From Pachyseris speciosa (Eukaryota; Cnidaria; Anthozoa; Scleractinia; Pachyseridae), in NCBI GenBank assembly GCA_016490735.1, contig JAEMWC010000998.1, positions 90,001-154,000 of the forward strand: a DNA stretch of 64,000 bases. Direction: 5' to 3'. Under the pieces are notes generated by a model. The model did not search any database. It saw only the letters and a program-made list of their open reading frames with translations, and had not been told where the DNA came from. Shown in pieces: positions 33,089 to 44,354 of the stretch (the stretch's first letter is position 1; every line of letters begins with the position of its first letter). The translations under genes and the position numbers were made by a program.

Positions 33089-36000
33089 GAAAGAATTAGA
33101 GATCAGAATTTCATGATTGTCATTAATAACTTACCAGCAGGTGGCGGAGTAACCACATTGTACCTAGCAAAGAATCCCCTCCTGGTAACACTGTAATCGG
33201 ACCTGAACACAATCCTGATAATATCTCCTGTGCCTTGTATGACGATAATCCCTCCATCTTCCTCTTCGTCAAGATCATCCAGGTCATCAATCCCATCATC
33301 GTCATCATCACACTTGTCATCGTCATCGTAATAATGTTTATCATCATCGTAGTCGTCGTCATCATCTCCTCCACTCAGCCGACGAACCAGCCTTCGGCCG
33401 ACATAGATTTCCACGTAATCGTAGCTGCAAAACAAATAACAAGCAGTTTTAAATAACCCTTTAATTTAAACTTGTTTGTTTGATTATATTTCCGAACTGC
33501 ATGTGAAAATCCTCAAAAGAAGATTTCTCCATTTTGTTACAGATTGCGGAGTAGGTTAATAGAACATTCTTTGATAAGAACCAATATTAAGAGCAGCCTT
33601 CACTTCGCTCAGATAAAGTTATTTTTCTTAAGACTCGAACAAAGAATAATACTTGATGTAAGTTACAACAAAGCGTATAAGCGCCTTCAGTTACCATGTT
33701 AAACTTTCATTGATACGGTATTTTAACAATTCTCTTTTTTCATACTGCCGTAATACCGTCGCCTTTATTTGAATTATCTTAATATCATGATATAGTTATT
33801 TATCTACATGTGATATTAAGTACTCATCTTAAATTTGCACACTTACCAGTGTTCTGTGTCGAAGAAGAGAAAGTCAAGTCTAAGCTGTGATCCCTGTGGG
33901 ACGGTAATTGTCCAAACACAAAGGGCGTTGTTGGGGTAGCGAAGGGGGTAATTGGGAGATGCCAAGAACCCAGATGGCGGAGTCAGTGGACCACCACATA
34001 TCGCTGAAATAAAAAGCAAACGTGAAAATAATTAAAAATCTCTACTAGTCGTGACAATAATTTCAATTCCGTTAACTCTATTTTGTTTCTTGTTTGGAGG
34101 ATAGAGTTTACGTCAGTAACAATGTAATGATTATTTTGTTTTAACCAGTTGAAGTCGTTATTAGCTTAATTAGTTGGGGATTTGGTGTGTGAAAATCGAA
34201 GCCCTTTTTTTAAGAACGTGACTGGCAGGCAAAGAGCTTCAACGATTCGAGTTTGTGGCCACTGAATTGTTGAGCCTTGCATACAAAACAGTGCTTACCG
34301 TAAAAGCTCTTTTAAGCCCTCTCTCTCTTTTATATATACATTTTTTAAACTAGAAAACGGTAAAAAATAAGCAAGGCTGTTACACGGCGAGGAATATATA
34401 TATTTAAGCCAATATTTCGGGAGGCACAGCCTTCCTTCATGGGTGTTACATATTAGTTTACAATTTTATAGCTGGTTAGATCTATTACAGGATCCGGCTC
34501 TTCTATTTTGCAATGGTGGTCCTTGCCAAAGTATTTTCCAGTTTTTTTCATACATTTTTTAGTATACTTTTACTAGTTGCCACCAGGAGCCCTTCAGTAT
34601 GGGACTTGTACGCTTCTAGTAATGGGCTCCTGTTGCCACTGCCCTGTATCAGCTTGAGGGGAGATCAGGAGGGGGGAGGAGTGGTGGGGAGGGGTGGGGA
34701 GGGGTGGGTAGGAGTGTTGGGTATTGCGTTTTCTCACCTTGCGGAATAATTGGTGGTGGCGCTACTGTGGTGGGAGCAGCAGTTGTTGGAGGCGGAGTCG
34801 TTGTGGGCGCCGCCGTCGTGGTTGCTGCCTGTGTTGTTGCGGCGGCGGCGGTGGTTACAACAGGTTGAGTGGTTGCTGCAGGAGGTGTAGCACCAGGAGC
34901 TGCGCTGTTACAAAGGGGCGAGTTGCAACAACTCAGTGAACACGACTGTATCGCTCCACTGCGAGATGTATTTATCATCTCACATCCTTGGTTACCGCTA
35001 CAAAGAAAACTCGGGAAGCAGCCTTTTGAGTTCATCAACATGTTTCGACCAGCGTCAAAAGCTTGCAGTGTGTAGCAAGCCAAACCTGCTGTGCAGTTCT
35101 CCACAGTCTGCGATGCAGTACAGTTCTCCGGTGTTGGCCCTTCACAGAGGAAGCACTGCAAAGGAGGTGCTGGAGCTGATGCAAAAGAGATGAAATCACT
35201 TATTAATAGAGGTGAACCACATTCAAATTTTAAAATTGTCCTTATCCCGTCCTCTGCCCGGCTCTCATAATTCGCGATCTGATATCCACCAGCGGTTTTT
35301 AATTTTGTGTTATACGAATTGCAGTCGCACTTTGTTTAGAAAAAGATAAAAGTAAAGATAGCATAATCAAAATCTCTTCCCTCTCCCCATACATCACCAC
35401 CAAGGATACTGACTATCATGGCAGTTTGATTGGTTTCCTACTCATGGCATCATATCAAACGCTAAACTTTTTCCTCCTCTCATTTTCGTTTCGTTGACTA
35501 GCGTTTGTTAGAACTCATTACAAACTTGGCCCTCAGGTTGGCTAGTGGCTCATAGATGATTCTATGCATGTAAGCGCTTCTAGTGATTGTGATAAGCTTT
35601 GAAACTTTTACTTACAATGGACTTTTAACTCATTTTTTACGGGACAGCAAAAGCTTTGAAAAACTGAAAGTTTCCCAAATCTCTGACTATGGTTAAAATC
35701 AACCATTTTCAATACCAGATTATCATTCTTTTAGACTCTATCACCCAGTAAACTGGCCAAAAGTCCCAATTTTCCTTGAATATGAGCATTGATTCTGTAG
35801 CAAAACCCCAAAACGCCCTTTAACCGCAAAAAAATACGCAACTTTGTCTTCAAGTCTTTAATACAAAAATTCCACTTGAAGGTAAATGTCTACATTTTCA
35901 GCAAACTTCGACTCCAATTCTTGCAACTTGTTCCACATCTTCCTGCTCACTTCTTGAGCGCGTCGTGGATAACGCTATTTGATTTCAGTTGCTCTCACTG

Positions 36001-38846
36001 TCTGTAATTTTCGCGTATGTGACCCACTGGAATTGTGGGTATTCCTTGTGCAACGACGATATGGAAGTCCGCCAATTTCCATTTCAGATATTTTTTAGAA
36101 CCGTGTCGAGCCACCTGTTCCTGCTGACAAAATATTGCACTGATTGGATTATTTACAAGTCAAAATTCGCCAAAATTGTCGTGCCGGGTGCTGGAATCCA
36201 CTCACAAAACGGCTAAAGACACAACTTCACTCCGTGAATGGCCATCACTCGCTCGCATACTTTCGGCGGCCTACTTCGTGTGAAATTGCTTCTGACCTCC
36301 GTTTTCTTTCAAAGGATTGCCTCTACCCATCAACTCAGCTTTATGATGCCAGGTAGAGGGCTTCTGAGGTGGAAAATGGCTTGAAATACACACTTATAAA
36401 TCAAATACCCTAAGAATTCTAGCTGCAGTGTTCGTTTAGAAATAAACGACAGCTAACATGACGAGCGTGACAACAAAGATAGAGCGTTCGGTGTTGTGGA
36501 CCAGCGAAATCTCCTTGTTAACCCCTTATATGGAGTAGCCAGGTCGATTTGACCTCCAACCCTAAGGAAATTGCAAAAAAGGCTACCAAATCGCTCTTAG
36601 AAAAAGAGTTAATTGTATAATTTGGAGGTTGCTAGAAAAACAGCTATACCACTAGCGGTCCCTGGCTAATATTCAGGCCATGCTTTATATTGAAGGGGGT
36701 GTATATCTCAATTAGTATTAACGTTAATTCGTACCTTGTTCCTGGGGTTGTAAAAACGCATCTGGAAAGAAAGCCCGCGGCTGAACTGTAACAAGGCATG
36801 TCATTATCACCTGCCAAAACCGAAAAGCCTTAATTAAATTGTGGTCACTGACATTCAATAACTAGTATGAATGAAAACACAATTCAGTCTCTTAGGAATT
36901 GAAGATCACCTTGTTTGTATGAAGCCAATATTTTACCCAGTCTTAAATGACGAGAACGATTCACTTGTTAGGGGTGGCGAATGATACTAACCCGAGACTT
37001 TGCGAGCCCGAGACTTTCCTTGCAAAAGAAATCGAGACTCCGAGACGACGTTTCGAAAAATATCGAGACGGCGAGACCTGTGCGAAATCTGACAAAAATT
37101 ATGTGAGACACGTTTTTCTTGGAGAACCACTCGCCAGCCACCCCTCTTGTTACGCGTTTAGCAACTTGTTCTCGATGTCATCTTTGTTGTTGCTGTTTGA
37201 ATTGTCGTTTGTAGCTTCAATGTCACAAGCAATTTTTATTTTAAATTTAACTGTCCGGTGACCCTATGATGAAGCAATACTCTTTGAATTCAAGTTGTCA
37301 GCCCATTTGGGCTCGGGAGCCGATTAACCCTAATCCAACATTAAAAATTAACCATGGAGTTTATTTCTCTATTCAAAAACGTTGTTCAATGCTGATATTC
37401 TGCAAAAGTTAAAAACTGCAACCAAAGTTTACGCTAATTCTGGATTAAAGTTAATCGGCTTTCAAACAACTGGGCCCTGAGCTACATGACAAGCTATACT
37501 GATCACATCCAAATTTTCCCCGTTTGAAGCGATATTGAAACTCTGCGGTTTACAGCGATATAAAGATATTGCCTAAGGTTTAATTAGTTGATTGTCAGCC
37601 GAATAATTTGCAAATGAGGGGTTAGTTCAGTGAAAACATAGCTATCGCCGGATTAGATCAGCTGGTTGTATTATTCATCGTAACCAATACTCGCCCGCCC
37701 ATGGCCAATCCGTGCGTATACCCAATCCGTGCGAATACCCAATCCGTGCGTATACCCCGATTATCATGCTAATGACAAAGCCTAAATTGCAATTAGGGAT
37801 GAAGTAATTCAAATAGCATACGGTTTGATTTTTTCTCAATCAAGATGACATGCACAAATTTATGATGTGCACAATATACAAAGACTCAAGAAGCAATCCT
37901 AGATAAATTAGTACTTTAACACTGATACCTTTAACTCACTGTTGTGCGATCGCAAGAAGGACCAAATTAAGCTCAATTTCAAGTTTATTTCCGCACTATT
38001 TAGAGGATAATACAAGGAAAGAAAATACAGAATAAAAAAATAAAAAGAAAAAAATATACATGCATAGGAAAAAAGTAGGCAAGCTAGTGGAAATTGTTCT
38101 TAGAAGGCCACCACCACCTGCAAACGTGAAGACAAGTACGAGCCAAAATTGAAGGACAGATATGTTTTGAAAAATTATTTCTCCCCGTGACGACTCGAAA
38201 TTCTTGTTGGTTCTAGTTTGAGCAGGTGGGCGCTTGATTATCAAACACTCAATCATCCAAATTCCAACTGTATGCCGATTGAATCGATGCTTCTGCAGTT
38301 TGCAAGTCAAGTTCTGTACGATGAACTTAGTCTATCCCAGTACATATAGTACTAGACAGTGGCTGAAGGGGCGTTGTAGCATCTTCTAGAACATATTACT
38401 GCTGCTAATAATCTGCCATGTGAGCGCTGTCAAACTAACGAGGCAATTGTCTGATGGCTATGTGAATTTTAAGAACTACGCCATGTTAATTAAATGACTA
38501 CAGATGCGGCAAGTATAATACCCTTGTTTGTCTTTTTTCGCAATTTGATAACCAAATATGAATATAAAGTTCATATTGTTCATTCTCGTTCAACTAAATA
38601 TCATTACAAAGGTCTCGAAGTTCCCTCCCACGTTGCGTTCTCTTATCCTGAATTGATCAAAGTTAAACCAAACTTATTGCTTTTCGCACTTTTTTCAGTA
38701 GTTGTAATTGAACGACCATCAAATACATTGAGAAGCATTTACAAATTACAATAGAAAATTATATGGGGGAAAACTGGTTAAAAAAAGTATGCAAACAAGC
38801 AAATAGCTCTTTAGCTTACCGCGAAAGAGAGGAAAAACGCCTTCAT
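30395..38846 (-). CDS. Secreted LU-mucin-CUB-CUB protein with polyaspartate loops
   Basis: Eight exons join in frame (38820-38846, 36735-36810, 34738-35175, 33847-34003, 33135-33424, 31607-31763, 30586-30953, 30395-30411) to give 1,530 nt, 509 residues plus stop. Layout: signal peptide MKAFFLSFAVIMTCLVTVQ; LU domain 40-124 with about 12 Cys and the CCNSPLCN signature; Thr/Ala/Pro linker 125-180; CUB1 181-325; CUB2 330-500. Each CUB has an acidic insertion (residues 253-289, and 405-441 with a run of 13 Asp) around its fourth Cys. The Glu, Asp and Asp positions of calcium-binding CUB sites are kept (FDTE-CYDY, FRSD). CUB2 lacks the first Cys pair. CUB domains mediate extracellular protein contacts; the acidic loops suggest calcium or mineral binding. 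I infer a secreted or extracellular-matrix protein, possibly skeletal. The paralogue starts at 46987 on the other strand. The gene model is mine from splice sites and phases. Confidence 0.85.
30586..30953 (-). CDS. Exon 7 of minus-strand CUB gene (CUB2 second half with acidic loop)
   Basis: Acceptor ttccacag, donor CCAG|gtaatt, 368 nt. It encodes RDYLQFLRGWRPIRRLSGV, an acidic tract at residues 405-441 with Cys414 and Cys428 and 13 consecutive Asp, a basic aromatic stretch (KPKWQKIFGFRGHRTGR), then CIRGTGEMITIIFRSD and ITRRGFDGVYQ. Confidence 0.85.
31607..31763 (-). CDS. Exon 6 of minus-strand CUB gene (CUB2 first half)
   Basis: Acceptor cactttag, donor TG|gtaagc, again 157 nt and phases 1 to 2. 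It encodes PFGGPLMIPTGRLTSPGFP and NNADGRWTITVPLGS. The first CUB Cys is replaced by Phe (PFGG) and the second by Gly (DGRW), so the first disulfide is absent. Confidence 0.85.
32292..33088 (+). mobile_element. 3' end of a non-LTR retrotransposon with restriction-like endonuclease domain
   Basis: The plus-strand frame 32373-32858, with in-frame sequence upstream from about 32295, carries a CCHC knuckle (CRLCGEKGESINHIISEC), LAQKEYKRRHN, WYENQPEGVVEN, ILWD, then the nuclease core RKPDIVVVE, IIVDIASPWD and EKYQDLKREIK, ending VVPIVVGALG. This order is typical of restriction-like endonuclease domains at the ends of R2/NeSL-type LINEs. A frameshift near 32845 separates the last conserved part (LLGTARILRKVLEN). 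The element ends in an (aat)n tail, 33046-33088. It lies antisense in intron 5 of the CUB gene and lacks its reverse transcriptase. Confidence 0.75.
33135..33424 (-). CDS. Exon 5 of minus-strand CUB gene (CUB1 second half with acidic loop)
   Basis: Acceptor ttttgcag, donor GCTG|gtaagt, 290 nt, phases 2 to 1. After YDYVEIYVGRRLVRRLSGG comes an acidic tract, residues 253-289, with Cys271 inside it. Then VIQGTGDIIRIVFRSD and VTRRGFFARY end the fold. Confidence 0.85.
33847..34003 (-). CDS. Exon 4 of minus-strand CUB gene (CUB1 first half)
   Basis: Acceptor atttcag, donor TG|gtaagt, 157 nt, phases 1 to 2. It encodes ICGGPLTPPSGFLASPNYP, NNALCVWTITVPQGS and LDFLFFDTEH, with the first two CUB cysteines. 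The third Cys codon is split across the next junction (TG|C). Confidence 0.85.
34660..34716 (+). repeat. G-rich run next to a splice donor
   Basis: At least six runs of three or more G (ggggagatcaggagggggga, then several tggggagggg blocks) lie within 60 bp in intron 3, about 22-78 bp beyond the exon 3 donor of the minus-strand gene. On the transcript this is a C-run; on the plus strand it could form a G-quadruplex. Confidence 0.7.
34738..35175 (-). CDS. Exon 3 of minus-strand CUB gene (LU domain plus mucin-like linker)
   Basis: A symmetric phase 1-1 exon of 438 nt. It encodes PLQCFLCEG and other Cys-spaced segments up to CCNSPLCN (Ly6/uPAR three-finger pattern), then repeats such as TTAAPTTTPPPTTAAPTT, likely O-glycosylated. 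An alternative acceptor 6 nt downstream (exon start 35169) would drop two residues. This exon has no counterpart in the plus-strand paralogue. Confidence 0.8.
36735..36810 (-). CDS. Exon 2 of minus-strand CUB gene (rest of signal peptide)
   Basis: Acceptor ttttggcag at 36811-36812 and donor CAAG|gtacga. The 76 nt encode VIMTCLVTVQ followed by PRAFFPDAFLQPQEQ, completing a signal peptide with likely cleavage after the TVQ region. It leaves phase 1. The paralogous exon has 97 nt and similar text ending RRQPQ. Confidence 0.75.
36971..37144. mobile_element. hAT-like MITE, copy 1
   Basis: Ends are ggggtggcgaatg and its inverse (cgccagccacccc). The flanking 8-mers acttgtta and tcttgtta match at 7 of 8 positions, as expected of a hAT target duplication. 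The interior repeats gagactttgcgagcccgaga-type text. It lies in intron 1 of the minus-strand CUB gene. Confidence 0.65.
37700..37757. repeat. Short tandem repeat, about 17-18 bp unit, three copies
   Basis: The unit ccaatccgtgcgtatac appears three times (the middle copy with gaata) in intron 1 of the minus-strand CUB gene. Confidence 0.75.
38820..38846 (-). CDS. Exon 1 of minus-strand CUB gene (signal peptide start)
   Basis: ATG at 38844-38846 encodes MKAFFLSFA and ends at GCG|gtaagc in phase 0. The length, 27 nt, equals exon 1 of the plus-strand paralogue. The start is fixed by a TATA box 79-85 bp upstream and by the hydrophobic continuation in exon 2. Confidence 0.8.
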
Positions 38847-38924
38847 GTTGGTTGCTCTACTCTCTAGGATTTCTCCACTGTGTACTCGTCGATTTCTTTG
38901 CTGAAGGAACTACCCGTCTTTCGA

Positions 38925-38947
38925 TTTTATAGCACCAGCTGACCAAT
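38925..38947 (-). promoter_or_regulatory. TATA box with upstream ATTGG, minus-strand CUB gene
   Basis: On the minus strand ATTGG (an inverted CCAAT) is followed 11 nt later by TATAAAA, 79-85 bp before the ATG. The plus-strand paralogue has the same order and spacing, which makes chance unlikely. Confidence 0.7.
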
Positions 38948-38949
38948 GA

Positions 38950-41430
38950 AAAGCCTTTTCAATAATCTCGCAAGACTACCTTTATGTCGTTTAAATATTG
39001 TTTAGAGATCCGACAATATTAAAGAAAACATTCCACTGATAACGGTTGAACTATCTCATATTTTGTTGAAATTGTTCATTTTTACAACAATTTCCATTTA
39101 AAGTTTACTATTACATCGCCGAAGACGACGAAAGAATACTATTCTTATTATTATTTATTGAAATGAAAATAGAGCTTATCTAACGGAGTGCTTTTTGCTT
39201 AACCCGACTACATATTGCACTCCACAATTATGAGAGCCTTTCCCCAATATTGAAAGCCACACTTCTCAACAAGAAGAGAGCAAGGCTGACATTATTTTTT
39301 TCAAAATATTCTGCTTAACTTATTCTGTTTGTTTGCACTGTGTTGAACTAAAACTTAAACCATAACTTTTTGTTTAAGAAAAAATTCTAGAGATTTGCTA
39401 TATCGAACTAGGAAAATTTGCGTTCTTTAGTTTTTTTTTGCAATGTATTATAAATAAAGGGGCGCTATGCATGGGCGCTATAATATTACTACCATATCTT
39501 ACTAATGTATACAGTACTCGCTATTCAAAGAAACAAAGATTTAGAGGAAAACATATTCCCTTTTTAGCATAATGCATAAGTCTCGTGATATCGCATACTT
39601 TGCCACTGCTGATAAAATTGTAACAATCGGTTAATTAAATGTTTGTTTGCATTTCAGTTCGACCTTTTTCCAACGTACTCTGCGTGCCGGAAAGTGCAAA
39701 CAGCCTTACCAGGAGCCAGGAGTATGGAGTCATCAAGCAATTTAAATTTATCCATTATGATAAACTTATAATTTTCATTTCAGAGCCGTTCTAGTAGTCT
39801 CCACGACATAGTATCACTCTGTCTGTTTCATCACTAAAGGTCTCGAGCTTTCCCTGTTAAGATGAAATTTTTTTTCATGTTCGTAAAAAATAAAATTTCC
39901 CGAAATGATATATTTTTGTGGCACTATATTTGAGAAAGGAAATTAAACTTTTAGGCCGAAGTTTCTGCGCTATGCCGATTTCAAATATCATGCAATTATA
40001 GCCTTTGTACAAATAATGCACTTTACGAATATACATCACGACATAAATATGTAAAGTGTGTTAATGGCATTAAGAGGACGACGATTAAAGATATTATTTA
40101 CTCTTGGATCTCAAAAACAGACCGAATGGGCAGAAAAAGGTCAAAACTTTAAATCGATATTCGAGGTTATTTTAATTACAAACAGCTGCGCCGAGTTCTA
40201 GTATTTCAAATTTTTAAAGAAGTTGATCAATATGATTTGAGGTAAAGGCCAAGAAATTTCCAAAAATACAAACAAACAAAAACTTCCTCTTGATAGTTTA
40301 CCAAACCCAAGTACTGTGCAAACACTAATGTTTTCCAGAAAAGAGTTTAAATTCAAGTTATCCTATTTACTACTGAATTTGAATTACCGTTATTTTGTGT
40401 TAGCTTCTAACCAATCAAACTGGAATTCCTCAATTATTCAACCGCTACATCTATGGTGTTGCGAGCAATATCTTTATTGCCCTGACGAGACCAAAGGTTA
40501 ATTTACGATATTGACGTACGAGCATCATGGATGGTTGTGGATACTAGAATGAGTTTACTGATAGAGTGTCTTTGTGTTTACGTATTGAGTACACCGTTTC
40601 GTGCTTCGTTGGTTGGAATATCTCCCCCAATTAACAGACAGTAATCTTCAATATTACACTGGACTAATGACTTTTCTGTCTCCAAAGTTAACCGCACTTC
40701 TCCACACAAGTGGCCTTCTAACTCACGAAAAAACTAAAAGATTAAAATGCGATAAGCAAGGATGACATCGTATTGTGTAGCATTATTATTTGTCTTTAAC
40801 TTCGATGTTTACGTATGGATCCGGCAACGGTCAGTGTTGAGAATCGCAAATTTAAGACTGCGTGATAGCGAGACCAACATTTTTCAATCTTTTTTTAGGC
40901 TTGACGAGACGGCCGTTTGCGCAAAAATAGGGACTGTGGAACCCGTGAAATTTCACCCAAATTTTGCCAGACGCGACCATTCTCCCGTTTCGCCCAATCG
41001 ATGTCTACCATTTCGATTAAACATACCGAAAGCACGCGCCATCTTGTTGCTGATAATCGCTTTAGCATTGTTTCCCACCGACTAAACGACTGTTTATAAC
41101 ACACGTTAGGAGGGGAGTTCTTGACTAAACAATATTCTCAAAACCCCTTCTTTTGGCTTGAAACTGTTCCAAATTACCTTGTTTAACAAATGCGTCATGC
41201 GTGGAAAAAGGTATTACTAACTCAATGTTTCTATATTTGTTATATAGAACCGATGACTAACTAAACTCATAAATTAAAGTGAGTTGCATAAAAAGAGTTT
41301 GCCAAACGCGACTCAAAACACAGGCCAGTTGGTTTCTATACAAAATCCATTTTTGTTCAGAGGAACAAGTTATTTAAAAGATTGATAAATACAGGTTGAA
41401 GTCTTTATGATTCTGACAAGTAGCGGAGCC
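38950..41430. other. Intergenic region between the divergent CUB genes, left part
   Basis: No gene is recognised. This region and the one up to 46.87 kb would contain any shared upstream control elements of the two CUB genes. Confidence 0.4.
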
Positions 41431-41454
41431 CGTAATACAATCGAAAATTTGCTG

Positions 41455-41552
41455 ATTTAACCCACTATAATCTTCGGTTCTTCTTACGGATTTACCCACT
41501 ATAATCTTGTTACGGATTTAATCCACTATAATCTTCGGTTCTTCTTACGGTT
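41455..41552. repeat. Tandem repeat of 'cccactataatcttcggttc'
   Basis: Three copies of cactataatctt, two of them followed by cggttcttcttacgg, occur within 95 bp. The middle copy is shortened. Confidence 0.75.
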
Positions 41553-41837
41553 GTAAAAAAAAGGACAAATTCATTGCGCGTTCGCCCTTTTACGAGGCTT
41601 TGACATGAGATGAAAATTTCACTTCACAACATTTTCGAAGAAAAAGTTTTATTATTTCAAAACGGAAATTTACATGCAGTCAACTTTCGAGCTGGTAGGG
41701 AATCAGCTGCAATTGTGAATTAAACTTAGTTTATCATTTTCAAAGCTTTACAAATTTTGTGGGAAGTTGGAGCACGATAATATTCATCTTAATATTTTTA
41801 GTACCATAATAAATAGAGATTACTTCATGGTTGGTGA

Positions 41838-41950
41838 GTGCGTACGATTTTTATTCACGAGTTGTGAAGAATCGAAAACGAACGAGTGAGCGCAGCGAAC
41901 GAGTGAGTTTGCGATTCTTCACAACGAGTGAATAAAAATCGTACAAGCGA
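41838..41950. repeat. Palindromic element
   Basis: Arms read gtacgatttttattcacgag and its inverse ctcgtgaataaaaatcgtac-like right arm, each continuing into gaagaatcg/cgattcttc. The centre is gaacgagtgagcgcagcgaa. It is the third unrelated palindromic family in the window. Confidence 0.7.
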
Positions 41951-42285
41951 ACCAACCATCAGGTAATTTGTTTATTATATATGTACTGAGATATTACAAA
42001 ATAATGTTAACAACTATCAATTGCGCGGTGAAATCAACACAAAGACCACAACGAGTTGCGAATGATTTTATTCGGGCAAACTGAACGTACAAAACTTCCT
42101 ACAACATTAAAGTTATTCAATGACTCTGAAGAAAGTGGAACAAAGTCTACTTTTAAACGATTCTTTAACTTTAAATAACAATGGAAATTTTCAGCTTTAA
42201 ATATCGCCGTTCAAAACCGTAACTAAGATATAAAATTTGAAAAAGTTGACTGTTTTGTAAATCTAATTATAGTAATGCATGCATT

Positions 42286-43640
42286 CTAATCAGAGTCAGA
42301 GTCCAGTACTTTTAGCCTTTTGTACCTCTTTGGAGAAGACTTTACCTCAACTTCTTGGATTGCCAACTTCGGGGATTGATTGAGGCTGTTAATAGAAATG
42401 CTGAATTGACCTCCATGAATAACAGCGCCCGTGAAAAGCGACATCGCTTGTTGGTGATGATCTGCCGCCGAGCGACCCGCCGAGCTAGCTGAAGGATCAG
42501 TGGAGCATTCTCCAACTTGAGATGAATTAGTTTTCTCTAAGCTATGCACATTCCCGGACATCAGTTCACTTAAAGTACGAGACATTTTTACTTGCTGTTT
42601 TTCAGAAACTACAGAATAATTTGTCACACTTTGAAGATTTTTATGTCCCGACAGTTGAATAATATCTGTCGCTGGATGTCGTTGTTTGTTAAAGTTTGGA
42701 TCATTGTTTTGCGACCGCTATGGTTCTTTACATTGGGCCCCAGCCCGGCTTTTTCTGCCATTTTTTTCATTAACGAATTCAGCTTGTTCACGCCAACGGC
42801 TGACTTTTTAAACCATGGTTTAGAAGAATCTTGTTTTTTACAGTTATTTACTGCTAGATAAAATGGCGCGTTGTTGTCGTTCATTTCCGACGGTCTTTTC
42901 TCCGCGTAGAATTTGTAAACAGTGACGGGATCTCTTTCACTTCCCTGAACCGAAACCATTTTCGGTTTTATTTGCCTGACATCTCTGGGATTTTCTCCGG
43001 TTCGAGTCTTAGTTTGTCTCTCAGTATACTCTAAAAATTCCTCGCCATTTGTAGTTTGGCGTAGTTGCACATCGCCCCAACACATGTCTCTGTGTTCCTT
43101 ACAACCACGGAGACCGAAATAGACTGTGTTGTTGAACCAAACTGTATTCAGTAGAGCCTCAGGAGTTGACTTTCCTAACAATCCTTTGTCATACAGCAGT
43201 TTTATGTCGTCTTCTGTGAGGGGAACTGAAGCGTTTGGTTTATCGCCTTTGCCTTAATTTCTTCTTGAGATCTCTTTGTTTTGATTTTAATGCCGTTCGT
43301 GCTTTTTCAAACTCGACGTCTCTCATAATGCTGTAGCCGTAATTCTTCTTCTTTAAATACCGTTCAAAACTGGCCATCATAGCACGCAAGGAAGTGGGTT
43401 CGTAATCTTCGTTGTTTTCTTTCTTTCTTACTGTTATGATAAATTCGCTGATGAATGAACTCAGTTCGTGTGGGGAATTTCTTCTACAGGCCTTGACTCA
43501 TCTTTTAGCCTCAAAAACTCCTTAAGCAAAGCAACATTCTGTTCAGTTTTCTTCCTGGTGTTTTCGTTTTCTTGTCCTTCAATAAATTCCTCTACTGAAG
43601 TTATATCTGCAAACCTTGAATTGCTCGAAGAAGACGCCAT
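42286..43640 (-). pseudogene. Crypton-type / DUF3504 (KIAA1958-like) recombinase pseudogene
   Basis: From ATG at 43638-43640 the minus strand gives MASSSSNSRFADITSVEEFI then a helical region (ALLKEFLRLKDESRP). A shift leads to SFISEFIITVRKK and RAMMASFERYLKKKNYGYS, another shift near 43260 leads to KPNASVPLTEDDIKLLYDKG and the best block, LLNTVWFNNTVYFGLRGCKE to KNHSGRKTMIQTLTNND. A third shift near 42675 is followed by LSGHKN and VTNYSVVSEKQQ. The Arg (SGRKT), His (SGHKN) and Tyr (TNYS) fit a tyrosine recombinase active site. DUF3504 proteins derive from Crypton DNA transposons. The single-exon shape and three shifts mark a dead transposon copy; no clear ends were found. Confidence 0.7.
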
Positions 43641-44354
43641 GGTTTTCCTTTTGCCTAGTGACGCCGTCAGTGAAAGGCGGGAAAATCGATACGATTTTTG
43701 TCACTAGTGAAAACTTTCGTCTGCGGGTTGTGATTGGTCATACGGTATTTTTCACTAGTGAGAAAAATAGAGCAACCAATCAGATTGCGTGTACTCTGCA
43801 ACGCATCATTTTTATTTGACATATTCATTTTGCAGTAAATCTCAGTACATATATAATAAACAGGGGCACCCAACGACAAATTTCGGTAGATATTTGTTCG
43901 GTGGAGGGTAATTCGCCTTGGGGTTTTGCGTCGATGTTAGAGTGCACTCGGATTTTCGTAACTAAAACGTGGCCTAAAAGATTCGCAATTGCGAAATCAT
44001 TGTCCCTAAGGTTTTCGGAAAGGTCGTAATTGCTGTTTTTGGCAGTCTAAAACGTCAGACAGCATTTTCGGAAAGAAAATAGCTCCCTAGAAAGTTCGTG
44101 GAAAGTTCATTTTAGCTTGCTTTTTCTCAAAGGAAGATTTTGTTCCCTAATTTTTTCCGGCAATTAAGATTTCAGCTAGGGAATCCGAACCGATGAACTT
44201 CTTCTAGCTAAGAAAACATCACTTATCAAACACCATAAGGGACTTAAAAATGCCTTTCTACATGCAGCTTATGGGTGATTTGGCTCGTTGTGTGCCGTTG
44301 AATAAAAATAATACTGAGGTAGCAAAGCTTTCACAAACCTATTTCGCTATATTA

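Noticed and set aside
36735..36785. Shorter version of minus CUB exon 2 starting at the ttgttacag acceptor
   Set aside because: It gives 51 nt, phase 0, which does not fit exon 3; the 76-nt version restores a hydrophobic signal peptide and phase 1.
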